A stretch of 64,000 nt of DNA from Fen-1301 sp963786395 (GCA_963786395.1 CAWAZD010000007.1:124001-188000); one strand, 5' to 3'; shown: positions 10,332-20,287, counted from the stretch's first letter. Numbers and translations are program-made. Notes: generated by a model not told the origin, from the letters alone.

Positions 10332-12800
10332 CTATTCTTTTAATAATTTAGGTTTCCCATCAGTGTAACCATATTTATATCCATATCCATAACCATAACG
10401 GTTTTTAAATGTGGAACTTTCTATATTTCCGGCATTCAGTACTGTACCGAGAATATTTATTTGTGACTGTTCTAATTCCTGTAGCCCCCATTTTAAACTG
10501 TCTTTAAAGGTGTGCTCAGGTCTTAGAACAAGAACAGCATCTTTGATAAATCTACCTAATATCAGTGTATCAACTACACGTGTAACAGGGGGGGTATCAA
10601 TTATTATATAATCAAAATCAAAACTATTTAGGTAATTAAATAACTCCTGCATCCTCTCGGAATCAATAAGATCACTCGAATCATCATCAATTCCTCCCGA
10701 AGGAAGTATAAACAATGATTTCAATCCCTTATTGTATATGTAAGGAAGTTTCGTTTTTCCTCTTAGGTAGGAAACTAGTCCCGGAGATTCTTTGTGAAGA
10801 TCAAAAATTCTAGATAAAGATCCCTTTCTAAGGTCACAATCAATTATTAAAACCTTTTTATTAGCCTGTGCAAAGGAAAAAGCAAGATTTATTACTACTG
10901 TCGTCTTACCGGTATTCTCTTCAAAACTTGTGAACATTACAACTTTTGATTTGTTAGTCAATGCTTCTGACAAACGGTTTTTCAATACTCTATATGATTC
11001 CTTAAAACCATCCTGATCGTTCATTAATGTTACAAACCTGTTTTCTATAGTTCTTGAGTTCTCAATCTGTCTTGTAAGCTTTTTGGTATAATTCGGAATA
11101 ATAGCATAAATAGGGAACTGAATCTCATTTTCAACTTCATCAAGGTTTATTAATTTCCTTGTCCTTATTTCAGCAATAATTATCCCGACAAATCCAAATA
11201 TTATCCCTAATAATATGCATGCAGCAAGATTAAAAGTCTTTTTCGGAAATGAAGCTTCAGTTGGTTCATGCGCAGAATCAACAATAATGATATCCTGAAG
11301 TTTGGAAAGTTCCGCCAGACGCATTTCTTCTCTTTTATCAAGCATCAGAGTATACATTTTAGAATATACATCTCTCTGCATAGTTAAACTTGCAAGTTTA
11401 TTCTCTTGTGAAGGTAAAACTTGCAGTTTTCCCTGATATTTTTTCGCAAGGTCGTTGAGTTTTTCTCTCTTTTTATCAAGTGAATTAATAATAATATCAT
11501 ATGACTTGACAGTGCTCTGATTAAAAGATGAAAGACTTGCTTTTACCTGTCTTATCTGTTCATCAATATTTACAACGTCAGGATGATTTTCTGTCCTCTT
11601 CTGCAGAAGATCAAGACGTTTTAATTCAAGATCATTTAATTGCTTTAAAAGCTGGGAAAATGGAGAGTTAGATTGATCACCTCCCTGAGGCGTTAAGAAT
11701 GTCTGATCAAAATAACCCTTTGATTTTATTTCATCTGACATTTTGTCATTTTTATTTTGGAACTCAGCTAATTCAAGATCGGTCTTCATTTTATCAGTTT
11801 CAATATCACTTAGAAAACGGATCAGGTCCTGAGATGTGCCCTGAAGATCCATTATTTGGTTTGCAGCTTTAAACTGTGTTAAATTATCTTCAGATTCTTT
11901 TAGTTTATTCTGGAAGTCCTGAAGATTCTTTTCAATAAAGTCGAATGAATACCTGATTGTTTGTTTTTGCTGCTCTATTCTTGTTTCCTTAAATTTTTGT
12001 GCAAGTGTATTGGCAATAAGTTGAGCTGACCACGAGGATGGAGTTTTTACTGATATCTCAAATAAAGAAGTTTTTGCTTGTTGATCTATATTTATACTGT
12101 TCCTTAGGCTGGTGATTGTTTTAAAATAACTGTCTAAAGTAAAATAAACTCTGCTTCCCGGTTGAGCCCCCCAACCAATAACAAAATCGACGAAGTCTGT
12201 CTCAAAACTTCCATTTGTTGAAGAATTAATAAAAGTATTTGTTTCTGCATTATAAAGGCTGAAACCATCGGAAGTCTTCTCAACAAAGTAATTTAATTGC
12301 TTATTGTGGGCTTTGACTAAAACACCAGAAAATCCGGGATATGCACCTATTCCTGAACTATCAGGAGAAAACATTCTTTGATAATCGACATAGTTAAGGT
12401 TTATTATCTCCTTCTGATTATCCGGTGTAACGATATTACTAATATTTAAGAAAAGGTAAAGGTCCTTTATTACCTTATCTAAAACTGCCCAGGTTTTTAC
12501 AAGTTCAATTTCTGTTTCAACTTCATCATTCGATTGAAGATTGATAAGATTGGATATTTCATCCTTGTTGTTATCCTTTTTCTCCGGTTTATCTTTTTTC
12601 ATGAGAACGGATGCAACATAATATGGTTTAAGAACTGAATTTATTACAACACCAAGTGACAAAAAGAAGACTACCGAAATCAGTAATATGTATTTTCTTC
12701 TCTTCAGAATCTGATACAGTTTTCCTAAATCCGGTTCATTCTTATAATTAAAATTAGAATTAGAATTAGGATTATATGGAACAATATTTTGACCTGACAT
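10332..12800 (-). CDS. wzc: Wzc-like polysaccharide copolymerase with BY-kinase domain
   Basis: An 822-residue fusion. A Wzz domain starts with a membrane helix near residues 35-60, is followed by a long periplasmic coiled-coil region (about 270-480), and ends at a second helix near 525-550. The cytoplasmic kinase has a Walker A motif (EENTGKTT near 630), Walker A' (VLIIDCDLRKGSL) and Walker B (YIIIDTPPV). The C terminus is tyrosine-rich (RYGYGYGYKYGYTDG), the autophosphorylated cluster of bacterial tyrosine kinases. It should set chain length and drive export with the Wza-like protein directly upstream. The glycine usually opening the P-loop is not obvious. Near residue 10 the coding DNA has an AATTAG hexanucleotide repeat encoding NSNSN. 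Confidence 0.9.
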   Translation of the reverse strand: MSGQNIVPYNPNSNSNFNYKNEPDLGKLYQILKRRKYILLISVVFFLSLGVVINSVLKPYYVASVLMKKDKPEKKDNNKDEISNLINLQSNDEVETEIELVKTWAVLDKVIKDLYLFLNISNIVTPDNQKEIINLNYVDYQRMFSPDSSGIGAYPGFSGVLVKAHNKQLNYFVEKTSDGFSLYNAETNTFINSSTNGSFETDFVDFVIGWGAQPGSRVYFTLDSYFKTITSLRNSINIDQQAKTSLFEISVKTPSSWSAQLIANTLAQKFKETRIEQQKQTIRYSFDFIEKNLQDFQNKLKESEDNLTQFKAANQIMDLQGTSQDLIRFLSDIETDKMKTDLELAEFQNKNDKMSDEIKSKGYFDQTFLTPQGGDQSNSPFSQLLKQLNDLELKRLDLLQKRTENHPDVVNIDEQIRQVKASLSSFNQSTVKSYDIIINSLDKKREKLNDLAKKYQGKLQVLPSQENKLASLTMQRDVYSKMYTLMLDKREEMRLAELSKLQDIIIVDSAHEPTEASFPKKTFNLAACILLGIIFGFVGIIIAEIRTRKLINLDEVENEIQFPIYAIIPNYTKKLTRQIENSRTIENRFVTLMNDQDGFKESYRVLKNRLSEALTNKSKVVMFTSFEENTGKTTVVINLAFSFAQANKKVLIIDCDLRKGSLSRIFDLHKESPGLVSYLRGKTKLPYIYNKGLKSLFILPSGGIDDDSSDLIDSERMQELFNYLNSFDFDYIIIDTPPVTRVVDTLILGRFIKDAVLVLRPEHTFKDSLKWGLQELEQSQINILGTVLNAGNIESSTFKNRYGYGYGYKYGYTDGKPKLLKE

Positions 12801-12813
12801 TTCAATTCCCGCA

Positions 12814-13419
12814 TCATTTTTTTACAAAAATTCCGACTAACGTAACTATCACCGCCAGTCCAGAAACTATAATGGCAATATTTCTTGCCGAAACCCACCA
12901 TCCACGGGGGACATATATACGGTCGCCAGAAATTAGTCCCATATCCTTTATCGTGCTTCCACTTTTAAGGATTTCATCTCCTTTCACTTCAATTTCTTTT
13001 TCTCCCCTGATAATTTTTAAATCGGAAAGGTCAGCATCGGTGGTTTCCCCTCCTGCAAGTGCTATTACTGAAGAAAGTGTTTCAACGCCTGTTACAAAAA
13101 ATAAGCCGGGTTTTTGAACTTCCCCTAGAACATTTATACGGAAAAGAGGTTGAATCGTTATGTCAGGATTTTTATAAAGTGAGTCATATCTCATGGTGAT
13201 TTCTTGTTCAATTACTTTGAAATCTTTGTCATTAGTATTAATTAAACCCAGATAAGGCAACTGAACAAAACCATCATTATGTACATAGTAATCTCCTGAT
13301 ATTGATTCAGCAATATTATAAAACGCGATTCTTATACCATCCCCGGGACTAATTTTCTGAGCAGAAAGATTTGTCCATAAAATTATTACAAGAGAAACTA
13401 TAAAGGTTACTTTTTTCAT
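12814..13419 (-). CDS. Polysaccharide export outer-membrane protein (Wza-like, Poly_export + SLBB)
   Basis: About 201 residues. The ATG at 13419 is preferred over an in-frame TTG at 13443 because it gives the signal peptide MKKVTFIVSLVIILWTNLSAQ and follows the previous stop by one base. The mature protein opens with ISPGDGIRIAFYN, the Poly_export motif, continues with DGFVQLPYLGLI and an SLBB-type domain (NVLGEVQKPGLFFV), and ends with a hydrophobic segment near 175-195. It would form the periplasmic/outer-membrane export channel with the Wzc-like protein 13 bases downstream. There is no lipobox, unlike E. coli Wza. Confidence 0.87.
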   Translation of the reverse strand: MKKVTFIVSLVIILWTNLSAQKISPGDGIRIAFYNIAESISGDYYVHNDGFVQLPYLGLINTNDKDFKVIEQEITMRYDSLYKNPDITIQPLFRINVLGEVQKPGLFFVTGVETLSSVIALAGGETTDADLSDLKIIRGEKEIEVKGDEILKSGSTIKDMGLISGDRIYVPRGWWVSARNIAIIVSGLAVIVTLVGIFVKK

Positions 13420-13420
13420 T

Positions 13421-14542
13421 TTAGTAACCGACTGCTTTTTCAAATTCAGATGGTGAAAGTTTATCCCTTTTTAATTTTTCTGATCCAATCTTATGAATTC
13501 CTGATGTTGTTAGTTTATAATCCTCTGATTTAATAACGTCTCTAAGCTCAATATACGTACCCTTGTTCTTTATTGATTTATCTGTAGCCTCCAGTATTCT
13601 TACTACCTCAAGACCTTCCGAAGCACCAGTTAAAGGCAATCTATTTTCAGTTATGGAATTAATAAATTCATTAACCCCTTCAGCAAGAGCTTCTGTCTGT
13701 TCAATCTTAGGGGAATACATGTCACCGGTTCTATACTGAACCAATGCAGAATGAATATCTTCAATAGAATTCATATGGATACTGCTGTCATATACTTTTA
13801 TTTTTTCAGAATTTTCCATATCATCATAAACAAGCATTTTTTTCTTACCAGCAATCATAATCCTCCTGATTTTAACCGGAGAGGTCCAATTCACGTGAAA
13901 ATGTGCAAAACACGATGTGTCACTGAAATGCAATGACAATTGAGCGAGATTTTCCTGATCATAGTAATTGGATATCCCGCATGCAGTAACAGCAGTAACT
14001 TTTTTATCTGGAAGTATATAGTTCATTATAGAAAGGTCATGCGGAGCAAGATCCCAGATTACATTACAATCATGCTGAAACAAACCCAGATTAATTCTAA
14101 CTGAATCGAAATAAATAATCTCGCCCAGTTCGCCTGAAGAAACCAGCTCTTTAATTTTCTTAACCGCACCCGTGTAAATAAATGTGTGGTCAACAAAAAT
14201 TTTAAGATTGTTATCTTTAGCAATTTCCATCAGTTCTTGAGCCTGTTGGGAACTCGCAGTAAATGGTTTTTCCACCCATATATGTTTTCCAGCTTCCAGT
14301 GCTCTTCTTCCAAACCAATAATGAGTTCTAACAGGTGTTGCTATTGCTATTGCATCAACGTCACTGTCAAGTAAAAGCTGAAAATCTTCAGTCAATTCGA
14401 CATCCGGAAATTTACCTTTAATATATTCAAGTCTATCTGCTTTTTTATCACAACCTATTACTTTAGTTACTTTATTGTTAGCCATAAAATTTCTAAGCAG
14501 GTTTGGTCCCCAGTATCCTAATCCTACAATCCCTATTTTCAT
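13421..14542 (-). CDS. Gfo/Idh/MocA family oxidoreductase
   Basis: A 373-residue NAD(P)-dependent sugar oxidoreductase. It begins with the Rossmann motif GIVGLGYWGPNLLRNF and carries the catalytic lysine in WVEKPFTA near residue 95; WDLAPHDLSIMNYIL is a typical helix of the C-terminal substrate domain. It probably makes a modified nucleotide sugar for the polysaccharide. It differs from the WbpB-like gene at 1856 in sequence and motif details, so the locus uses two separate dehydrogenases. Substrate unknown. Confidence 0.82.
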   Translation of the reverse strand: MKIGIVGLGYWGPNLLRNFMANNKVTKVIGCDKKADRLEYIKGKFPDVELTEDFQLLLDSDVDAIAIATPVRTHYWFGRRALEAGKHIWVEKPFTASSQQAQELMEIAKDNNLKIFVDHTFIYTGAVKKIKELVSSGELGEIIYFDSVRINLGLFQHDCNVIWDLAPHDLSIMNYILPDKKVTAVTACGISNYYDQENLAQLSLHFSDTSCFAHFHVNWTSPVKIRRIMIAGKKKMLVYDDMENSEKIKVYDSSIHMNSIEDIHSALVQYRTGDMYSPKIEQTEALAEGVNEFINSITENRLPLTGASEGLEVVRILEATDKSIKNKGTYIELRDVIKSEDYKLTTSGIHKIGSEKLKRDKLSPSEFEKAVGY

Positions 14543-14567
14543 TCAAATTCTCCTTAATTAAAATTAC

Positions 14568-14798
14568 TTACCATTTTTCATAATTCTTATTGATCAAAAC
14601 AAATCTTTCACTCAATCGCTTTCTTAATAAATATTCCGGGTTTAAAGTTTTCTCGCGACAAATTATCAATATAGGATTCATTGGAGTTTTAACTTCTTTT
14701 TTTTTTACCCTGAAAAGTAACCAGGATGAAAAAACCAGAATAAATGATACCAAAGCAAATAATTCAACTGAATACGAAACAATTTCCATTAATTCCAT
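14568..14798 (-). CDS. Small membrane protein of the polysaccharide locus
   Basis: A 76-residue protein I do not recognise. One hydrophobic helix (VELFALVSFILVFSSWLLF, about residues 11-29) is followed by a basic KKKEVK stretch and a charged, probably cytoplasmic tail (RKRLSERF). It is read on the same strand as its neighbours, 17 bases after the sugar transferase and 25 before the oxidoreductase, which supports it as real. It may be an accessory to the transferase or kinase; that is inference. Confidence 0.55.
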   Translation of the reverse strand: MELMEIVSYSVELFALVSFILVFSSWLLFRVKKKEVKTPMNPILIICREKTLNPEYLLRKRLSERFVLINKNYEKW

Positions 14799-14815
14799 AC
14801 TTATTAATCCTTGCT

Positions 14816-15994
14816 TTATTTTCCACCACGTGAAAACAACATTACAGGAATAGTTTTAAAAGTTAATTTAATGTCATACAACGGCGACATCTTCATCAAA
14901 TAATATAGATCCAGAACAATTGAATCATTAAAGGAGACATTGCTTCTTCCACTTACCTGCCATATCCCTGTACAACCCGGTAACCCAATTATTCTTCTTT
15001 TCTGCCATTCTGCATATTGTTCAAATTCATACTTGAGACAAGGTCTTGGACCAACTATACTCATGTCACCCAGTATTACATTATATAGCTGCGGCAGCTC
15101 ATCAAGTGAAGTTTTCCGTATGACCCTGCCTATAGGGGTTACCCTTTTTTCATCTATTATTTTGCATGCATTATTGTTACTCATGAAGTCAAGCATCATG
15201 GCTTTTCTCTTTTCATCTTCTCCTTCATTTTTATACATTGATCTGAATTTATAAAAATCAAAAAGTCGGCCATTGATACCGACTCTTTTCTGACTATAAA
15301 TAATCGGACCTTTTGAAGTTAATTTGATAATAGTGGCTAAAGTTAAAATCAGGGGACTAAGAATAATTAATGCTGATAGGGCAATCACAATATCAACTAC
15401 CCTTTTTAACTTGTCATAATATTTTACACGTTTAGGTTTTGTGACATCAATTACAGGCGTGCCAAAATAATATTCCGTCCGAATTTTCTGTGGAATAATT
15501 GAAAGGAGCTCGGAACATAACTTAACCGGTACTTCAAATTTCTGGCATATATCTATTACATCAAAAATTTCATTATAGTCTTGCCCATCTATGGAAATCA
15601 ATATCTCATCAATATTTCCTTTCGCTAGACTTTGTTTTATTTCGCCCTCAATATTATTCTCTTTGCTTAAAACGCAAATTAAACTTAATTCTGTATCGTT
15701 TTGTTGATTAATATTTGAGGCAATTTCCATCCCAAGTTTTCCATTTCCAATTATAATCAGGTTTTTATGCTGTTTTCTCAGCTTACCTGAAAGCGGTAAT
15801 TTTAATTTCTCCCTTCTAAATAAATAGAATAGAACAACCAATGCGATACTATAAATAAGATGATTATTACTAAATGGTAGAAATTTGTTAGACCCAAATG
15901 CAATTAGCCCTGTAAAAGCAAATGAAATAGCCAGAATAAATAAATCGGATGAAGTGTATCTGATTTTTTGATTTTCCCTTGTTAATAGTTTCAT
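14816..15994 (-). CDS. Undecaprenyl-phosphate sugar-1-phosphate transferase (WcaJ/WbaP-like)
   Basis: A 392-residue initiating transferase. The N-terminal part has membrane helices and a Rossmann-like segment (NLIIIGNGKLGMEIASNI). The C-terminal catalytic domain (about 195-390) opens with the re-entrant helix VVDIVIALSALIILSPLIL and shows SQKRVGINGRLFDFYKFRSM, TSLDELPQLYNVILGDMSIV and GPRP, all signatures of the bacterial sugar transferase family. It moves a sugar-1-phosphate onto undecaprenyl phosphate, the first committed step of polymer assembly. It is the most upstream gene of the polysaccharide run; a CheW-like gene ends 34 bases before it. Confidence 0.92.
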   Translation of the reverse strand: MKLLTRENQKIRYTSSDLFILAISFAFTGLIAFGSNKFLPFSNNHLIYSIALVVLFYLFRREKLKLPLSGKLRKQHKNLIIIGNGKLGMEIASNINQQNDTELSLICVLSKENNIEGEIKQSLAKGNIDEILISIDGQDYNEIFDVIDICQKFEVPVKLCSELLSIIPQKIRTEYYFGTPVIDVTKPKRVKYYDKLKRVVDIVIALSALIILSPLILTLATIIKLTSKGPIIYSQKRVGINGRLFDFYKFRSMYKNEGEDEKRKAMMLDFMSNNNACKIIDEKRVTPIGRVIRKTSLDELPQLYNVILGDMSIVGPRPCLKYEFEQYAEWQKRRIIGLPGCTGIWQVSGRSNVSFNDSIVLDLYYLMKMSPLYDIKLTFKTIPVMLFSRGGK

Positions 15995-16028
15995 ATTGCC
16001 TTTAGAGTTGGGGAAAAATTATAATATA

Positions 16029-16505
16029 TCACAAAACCTCCATTGCAATTTTGCTGAAGTCCGGGATATAAAGCTGCCTGGTTCCATAATTTAATTTTCC
16101 AAGCAAGTATTGATTATCATATCCCGGGGAGTATATTATTTTGCTCCTAAAACCTTTGCTCATAGTAAAAATCTCTTTGACTTTTTCAACATAAAAACCA
16201 AACATTTTATCTTCTATTTCAACTAAGATTATTCTTTCGTCTTTAGTTCCGGCGATATGTTTTATTTCAAATATTTTATGAAAGTCAATCATTGTGATGT
16301 TTAAATCATTTATTTTGAGTGATAGATCATTATGTGAACCTTGTCCTATTTTCGGTAAGTCACGTGGATTAATAATTGCGGAAACGTTATTAATATCTGC
16401 GCAAAATTCTCTTCTGGAAATTTCAAAAATTACCAGCCCGGTTAACGATTCACTTAATTCATAATGGTCAATCATATAATTATCAATTTTCCGCTGGAGG
16501 TTCAA
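16029..16505 (-). CDS. CheW-like domain protein
   Basis: About 150-158 residues covered by a CheW-like fold: LTGLVIFEISRREFCADINN at the start, ITMIDFHKIF (the usual V-I-L-R strand) and MFGFYVEKVKEIFTM. Such proteins scaffold chemoreceptors and CheA. No receptor, CheA or other chemotaxis gene is nearby. It lies between an NtrC-type regulator and the initiating transferase of the polysaccharide operon, so it may link a sensory complex to polymer synthesis; this is inference. The start is uncertain: TTG at 16505 or ATG at 16475, neither with a clear ribosome binding site. Confidence 0.72.
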   Translation of the reverse strand: MNLQRKIDNYMIDHYELSESLTGLVIFEISRREFCADINNVSAIINPRDLPKIGQGSHNDLSLKINDLNITMIDFHKIFEIKHIAGTKDERIILVEIEDKMFGFYVEKVKEIFTMSKGFRSKIIYSPGYDNQYLLGKLNYGTRQLYIPDFSKIAMEVL

Positions 16506-16643
16506 TTAGAATGCCAGCTATAGAATCTTAAAAATGAATTGTTTTTGAGGTTATTAAATGCTTGTAACAGGGTTACAGTTCAATTATTGCATAAAAAGAC
16601 GGCTATTAATACAATTTTTGAACCAGTGTAACGTGGAGATGGG

Positions 16644-17993
16644 TTATTTTTTCTCGACTAAACCGTAAGTTTCTATTTTATTATATAGGGTGGTTTTAGC
16701 AATTCCTAATATTTTTGCGGCTTCTTGTTTGTCCCAGTCAACTTCATCAAGTATAAGTTTTATATGCGATTTTTCAATATCAGCCAAACTCAATTGTCTT
16801 TTGTTAATTTCTTCAGCCTGTGCAAAATCATTTTTCTTTAATAAAATGTATTCTTTTTCCAAAACATCACCCTTGGCAAGTACAACCGCCTGAAGTAAAG
16901 TATTTTCCAGCTCCCTAACATTACCGACCCATTCATGGTTTTGAAGTAATTCCATCACTTCATATGGAATTTTCCATACATTTTTATGAAGCTCTTTGTT
17001 AATCTTTTTCATAAAATATGTAACAAGTTTAGGGATATCTTCTTTTCTTTCTCTTAATGGAGGCATTTCGATATTGAAAACATTAAGCCTATAAAATAGA
17101 TCTTCCCTGAATTTCCCCTGTTTCACAAGTTCAGGCAGGTTCTTGTTACTTGCGGCAACTACACGTGCTTTCATAGGTATTGAAATTTCTCCCCCGACTC
17201 GTTCAAATTCCCTTTCCTGAAGAACGCGCAAGAGTTTCACCTGAAGGTTAGGTGAAATTTCAGATATTTCATCAAGGAAAATAGTTCCATCTTCAGCAAG
17301 TTCAAATTTCCCTTTCTTTTCTCTTATTGCTCCGGTAAATGAACCCTTTTCATGTCCAAATAATTCACTTTCAAGGAGTGTCTCTGATAATGCAGTGCAA
17401 TTTACAGCTATAAAAGGTAGGTTTTTAGTCACACCGGTATAGTGGATAATCTTTGTTATCAGTTCCTTTCCTGTGCCACTATCTCCCTGAATTAATACAT
17501 TTACTCGGGTGGAAGAAATTTTTCCAATCTTCTTGTAGATCTCCTTCATTGATTTTGTTGAGCCAATAAGACTATTTTCAAGTTGAAATTCAGATGAATC
17601 TTCGGAAATAGCAATACCAAGTCTCTCGCTTAATTTCTTACTCTCGATAGCACGTTTAACTATTGCCTTTATTCTTTCAAGTTCCATTTTTTCCACATAA
17701 TCATAAGCACCATACTGCATTGCCTTTATTGTAGAATCAACATCATCAAACGCAGTCAACATAATTATTTGAATATTATTATCAAATTCTTTTGTTCTTT
17801 TAAGAACCTGAAGCCCGTCTAATAGAGGCATTTTATAATCAGTAATAACAAGATCAGGATGAAGTTTTTCTATAATTTCCAATCCTGCTTTCCCATTATT
17901 TGCTCTAAGGATTCTGCATTTAAGATCAGAAAGATAAATTTCAAGAGTTTCACTAAATGATTCGTCATCATCAATAATTAAAATCGTATCCAC
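16644..17993 (-). CDS. Sigma-54-dependent response regulator (NtrC family)
   Basis: A 449-residue regulator with three domains. The receiver (1-120) has the DDD acidic pocket and phosphoacceptor Asp in LVITDYKMP. The AAA+ domain (about 145-375) has Walker A GDSGTGKEL, Walker B GTIFLDEIS, and a sigma-54 contact loop reading GSFTGA instead of the usual GAFTGA. The C-terminal Fis-type helix-turn-helix ends in AAKILGIAKTTLYNKI. The gene ends 138 bases before the CheW-like gene and pairs with the kinase 7 bases upstream. The Ala-to-Ser change in the loop occurs in active family members. Confidence 0.93.
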   Translation of the reverse strand: MDTILIIDDDESFSETLEIYLSDLKCRILRANNGKAGLEIIEKLHPDLVITDYKMPLLDGLQVLKRTKEFDNNIQIIMLTAFDDVDSTIKAMQYGAYDYVEKMELERIKAIVKRAIESKKLSERLGIAISEDSSEFQLENSLIGSTKSMKEIYKKIGKISSTRVNVLIQGDSGTGKELITKIIHYTGVTKNLPFIAVNCTALSETLLESELFGHEKGSFTGAIREKKGKFELAEDGTIFLDEISEISPNLQVKLLRVLQEREFERVGGEISIPMKARVVAASNKNLPELVKQGKFREDLFYRLNVFNIEMPPLRERKEDIPKLVTYFMKKINKELHKNVWKIPYEVMELLQNHEWVGNVRELENTLLQAVVLAKGDVLEKEYILLKKNDFAQAEEINKRQLSLADIEKSHIKLILDEVDWDKQEAAKILGIAKTTLYNKIETYGLVEKK

Positions 17994-18000
17994 TCTTATC

Positions 18001-19614
18001 CTATATTTTATTATTAAATATAATTTCGAATACCGTATTGCCTTTCACAGACTCCACTAAATTAATGTCTCCCTTATGTTGTTTTATAATATTTTTGACA
18101 ATAGCTAGACCAAGTCCGGTACCGGATGATTTGGTGGTAATAAAAGGATCAAATATTTTAACATCTTCTGAGATACCGCAACCAGTATCTCTTAAAAATA
18201 CAGAGCAGGATCCATCTTTATTATTTGAAGGATATAATTCAATTTCTCCGCCATCGGGCATTGCCTCAACTGAATTTTCAATTAAATGAAGAAAAAGAGT
18301 TTGTAAGTTCCTGTAATCTCCTTTTATTTTAAACTCTTTAAGATTGTTTTTCAGAATAATCTTATGTTCATCAAGCACCGGTCTCATAAGACTCTCAATA
18401 TTTTCAATCAACTTGCCAAGATCGACAGTAAGAAAAACAAAATTTAATTCACGCGAGAATAACAATATATTCTTTAACAACTTTACTAGTCTTTTCATTT
18501 CTTTTTGGATAATTCGAAACGACTTCTGTTTATTCTCTGTCAATATCAGATTACCAAAAAGCATATCAATATTCATTTTAATAGATGCAAGTGGGGTCTT
18601 TATTTCATGTGCTAATATAGCCGTCTGTTTCCCGATAGCTGCAAATTTTTCTGCACACCTTAACTCTTCTTCTTCCTTTTTCCTTTTTGAAATATCCCTC
18701 ATCACTATTACAATTTTGTCAGGTTCGCCAATTAAATCAAGAACGATAGAAGCGTTTATTTCTACCGGTAAAACGTCCCCATTTTTAAGCAAAACAGAAA
18801 ATTCTACATTTTCCATTAATCCGGATTGTATAAGTTTCTTAGATTCTCTATAAAGTCTTCTAGCATCACCGGGGGTGATAAAAGAAAAAACATTCAACTG
18901 GTGAATTTCTTCAACGTTATTGTACCCGAGTATACTGGCTGCTCGTTTATTGCTCATAAGTATATTACCATTTATTTCAACCAGGAATATTGCATCAGGG
19001 GAAGTTTCAACCAGCGTCCTATACATTTCCTCATTTATTCGAAGGTTCAATTCTGTCGTTTCTGTATTTCCTAAAATTGTATTATTATTATCTATAGACC
19101 CGGATTCGACCCTATTTTGCGCTTCATTTTCATCAATACTTTTAAACATTGTTAGAAGAAATGATTCTGAATTGTTATTACTATCTATCGTTGTATTAAC
19201 AAAAGTATTACTGCCCTCTATAATAATTGATTTCCCTTTTTTTGTTAAAATAAATTTCTTGAAATAATAATCGATATCCGGTTTTAATAAATTCTTTTTG
19301 AATAAACTTATTAGACTATTCAGGTCTTCTTTATTTTCATTATCCATAACTATATGATATGGTTTCCCTATGATCTCAGCAGGATCTGTTTCATATAGTT
19401 TACAGAAAGATTCATTTACACCGAGAATAATGCCGTCAAGATTTACCCATCTTGTGCATTCTTCATTATTCTCCCTCATTACTACGAAATCATTATAACC
19501 ATTTGAAAGGTTATTGATTTTATCACTCTCGCTAAACAATAGTAATTTATTTAGTAAATAATCTTGTCTCCTATTGATTTTTCCATTTCTAGTATCAGGA
19601 CTATAATAACCCAT
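18001..19614 (-). CDS. PAS-domain sensor histidine kinase (NtrB-like)
   Basis: A 537-residue kinase with no membrane segment. Two PAS domains lie at about 40-140 and 198-310 (TSPDAIFLVEINGNILMSN opens the second). HisKA has the H-box AILAHEIKTPLASIKMNID (about residue 335), followed by N-box HLIENSVEAMPDGG and G2-box GTGLGLAIVKNII. It should phosphorylate the NtrC-type regulator 7 bases downstream. The signal is unknown; the soluble PAS layout suggests a cytoplasmic cue. Confidence 0.92.
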   Translation of the reverse strand: MGYYSPDTRNGKINRRQDYLLNKLLLFSESDKINNLSNGYNDFVVMRENNEECTRWVNLDGIILGVNESFCKLYETDPAEIIGKPYHIVMDNENKEDLNSLISLFKKNLLKPDIDYYFKKFILTKKGKSIIIEGSNTFVNTTIDSNNNSESFLLTMFKSIDENEAQNRVESGSIDNNNTILGNTETTELNLRINEEMYRTLVETSPDAIFLVEINGNILMSNKRAASILGYNNVEEIHQLNVFSFITPGDARRLYRESKKLIQSGLMENVEFSVLLKNGDVLPVEINASIVLDLIGEPDKIVIVMRDISKRKKEEEELRCAEKFAAIGKQTAILAHEIKTPLASIKMNIDMLFGNLILTENKQKSFRIIQKEMKRLVKLLKNILLFSRELNFVFLTVDLGKLIENIESLMRPVLDEHKIILKNNLKEFKIKGDYRNLQTLFLHLIENSVEAMPDGGEIELYPSNNKDGSCSVFLRDTGCGISEDVKIFDPFITTKSSGTGLGLAIVKNIIKQHKGDINLVESVKGNTVFEIIFNNKI

Positions 19615-19744
19615 TAATTCATATAGTTTTGTTTACATTAAAATTACACAACCAAGGATGATATTATGTAATCTCTGTCATGTCAATCTAATTTTATTGT
19701 CACATGTAATATGTAAATAGAAAAATATCCCAGACATGTTATAT

Positions 19745-20200
19745 CTAATTATTATTCCTTCGTTTCATCCCTTCAAACTTCGGGAGAGATTCATTATCAA
19801 ATTCGGAATAAAGCTCTTTAACTTTTTTATCGGTCTCAACAGTTCTTCCATTTGACTTGTCATAAATTGCTACAGCTGCTTTGAGAGCCATTCTCAAACT
19901 CTTTATTTCACTTTCTATTCTTTTAGCTGGAACAGAATAAGCATTTTCAGTATACTTTCTAGACAATGTTTTTAACTGTTCTGCTTTGATCAATACGTCA
20001 TTGAAAATATTTTTTGCATCTATAGCAAATTTTTCTCCTTCAATCCTTGCTTTTTTTACATAATCTTTAGTGTTGCTTTCAATATCTTTTCTTAATTCTT
20101 TTCCGCTTTTGGGTGTAAATAGAAATGTTATAACACTGCCTACTGCTCCACCTATTAAAAAACCTTTAACACTTGTACCGATTCTGTTTCCGGATATCAT
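19745..20200 (-). CDS. YtxH-domain protein
   Basis: About 151 residues. A single N-terminal glycine-rich hydrophobic segment (GFLIGGAVGSVITFLFTPKS) followed by GKELRKDI is the YtxH signature; the remainder is charged and probably helical. Function is poorly known; related proteins are general-stress or membrane-associated. The ATG at 20200 is chosen over an upstream in-frame ATG at 20215 because AGAGAGG lies directly upstream of it. Confidence 0.78.
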   Translation of the reverse strand: MISGNRIGTSVKGFLIGGAVGSVITFLFTPKSGKELRKDIESNTKDYVKKARIEGEKFAIDAKNIFNDVLIKAEQLKTLSRKYTENAYSVPAKRIESEIKSLRMALKAAVAIYDKSNGRTVETDKKVKELYSEFDNESLPKFEGMKRRNNN

Positions 20201-20287
20201 AAAAACCTCTCTCATTTATTCTTCTAACAATAAGATTTTAAATCATTATTAGTGGTGAAAAATGACACAGACTTTTATTAATAAAAA

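Noticed and set aside
16502..16518. Sigma-54-like promoter (TGGCAT-N5-TTGAA) upstream of the CheW-like gene
   Set aside because: The -12 element lacks GC and the site abuts or overlaps the start codon, leaving no room for a transcript leader.
18344..18853. A 169-codon antisense frame over the NtrB-like kinase
   Set aside because: Opposite conserved HisKA and PAS motifs; no start signal.
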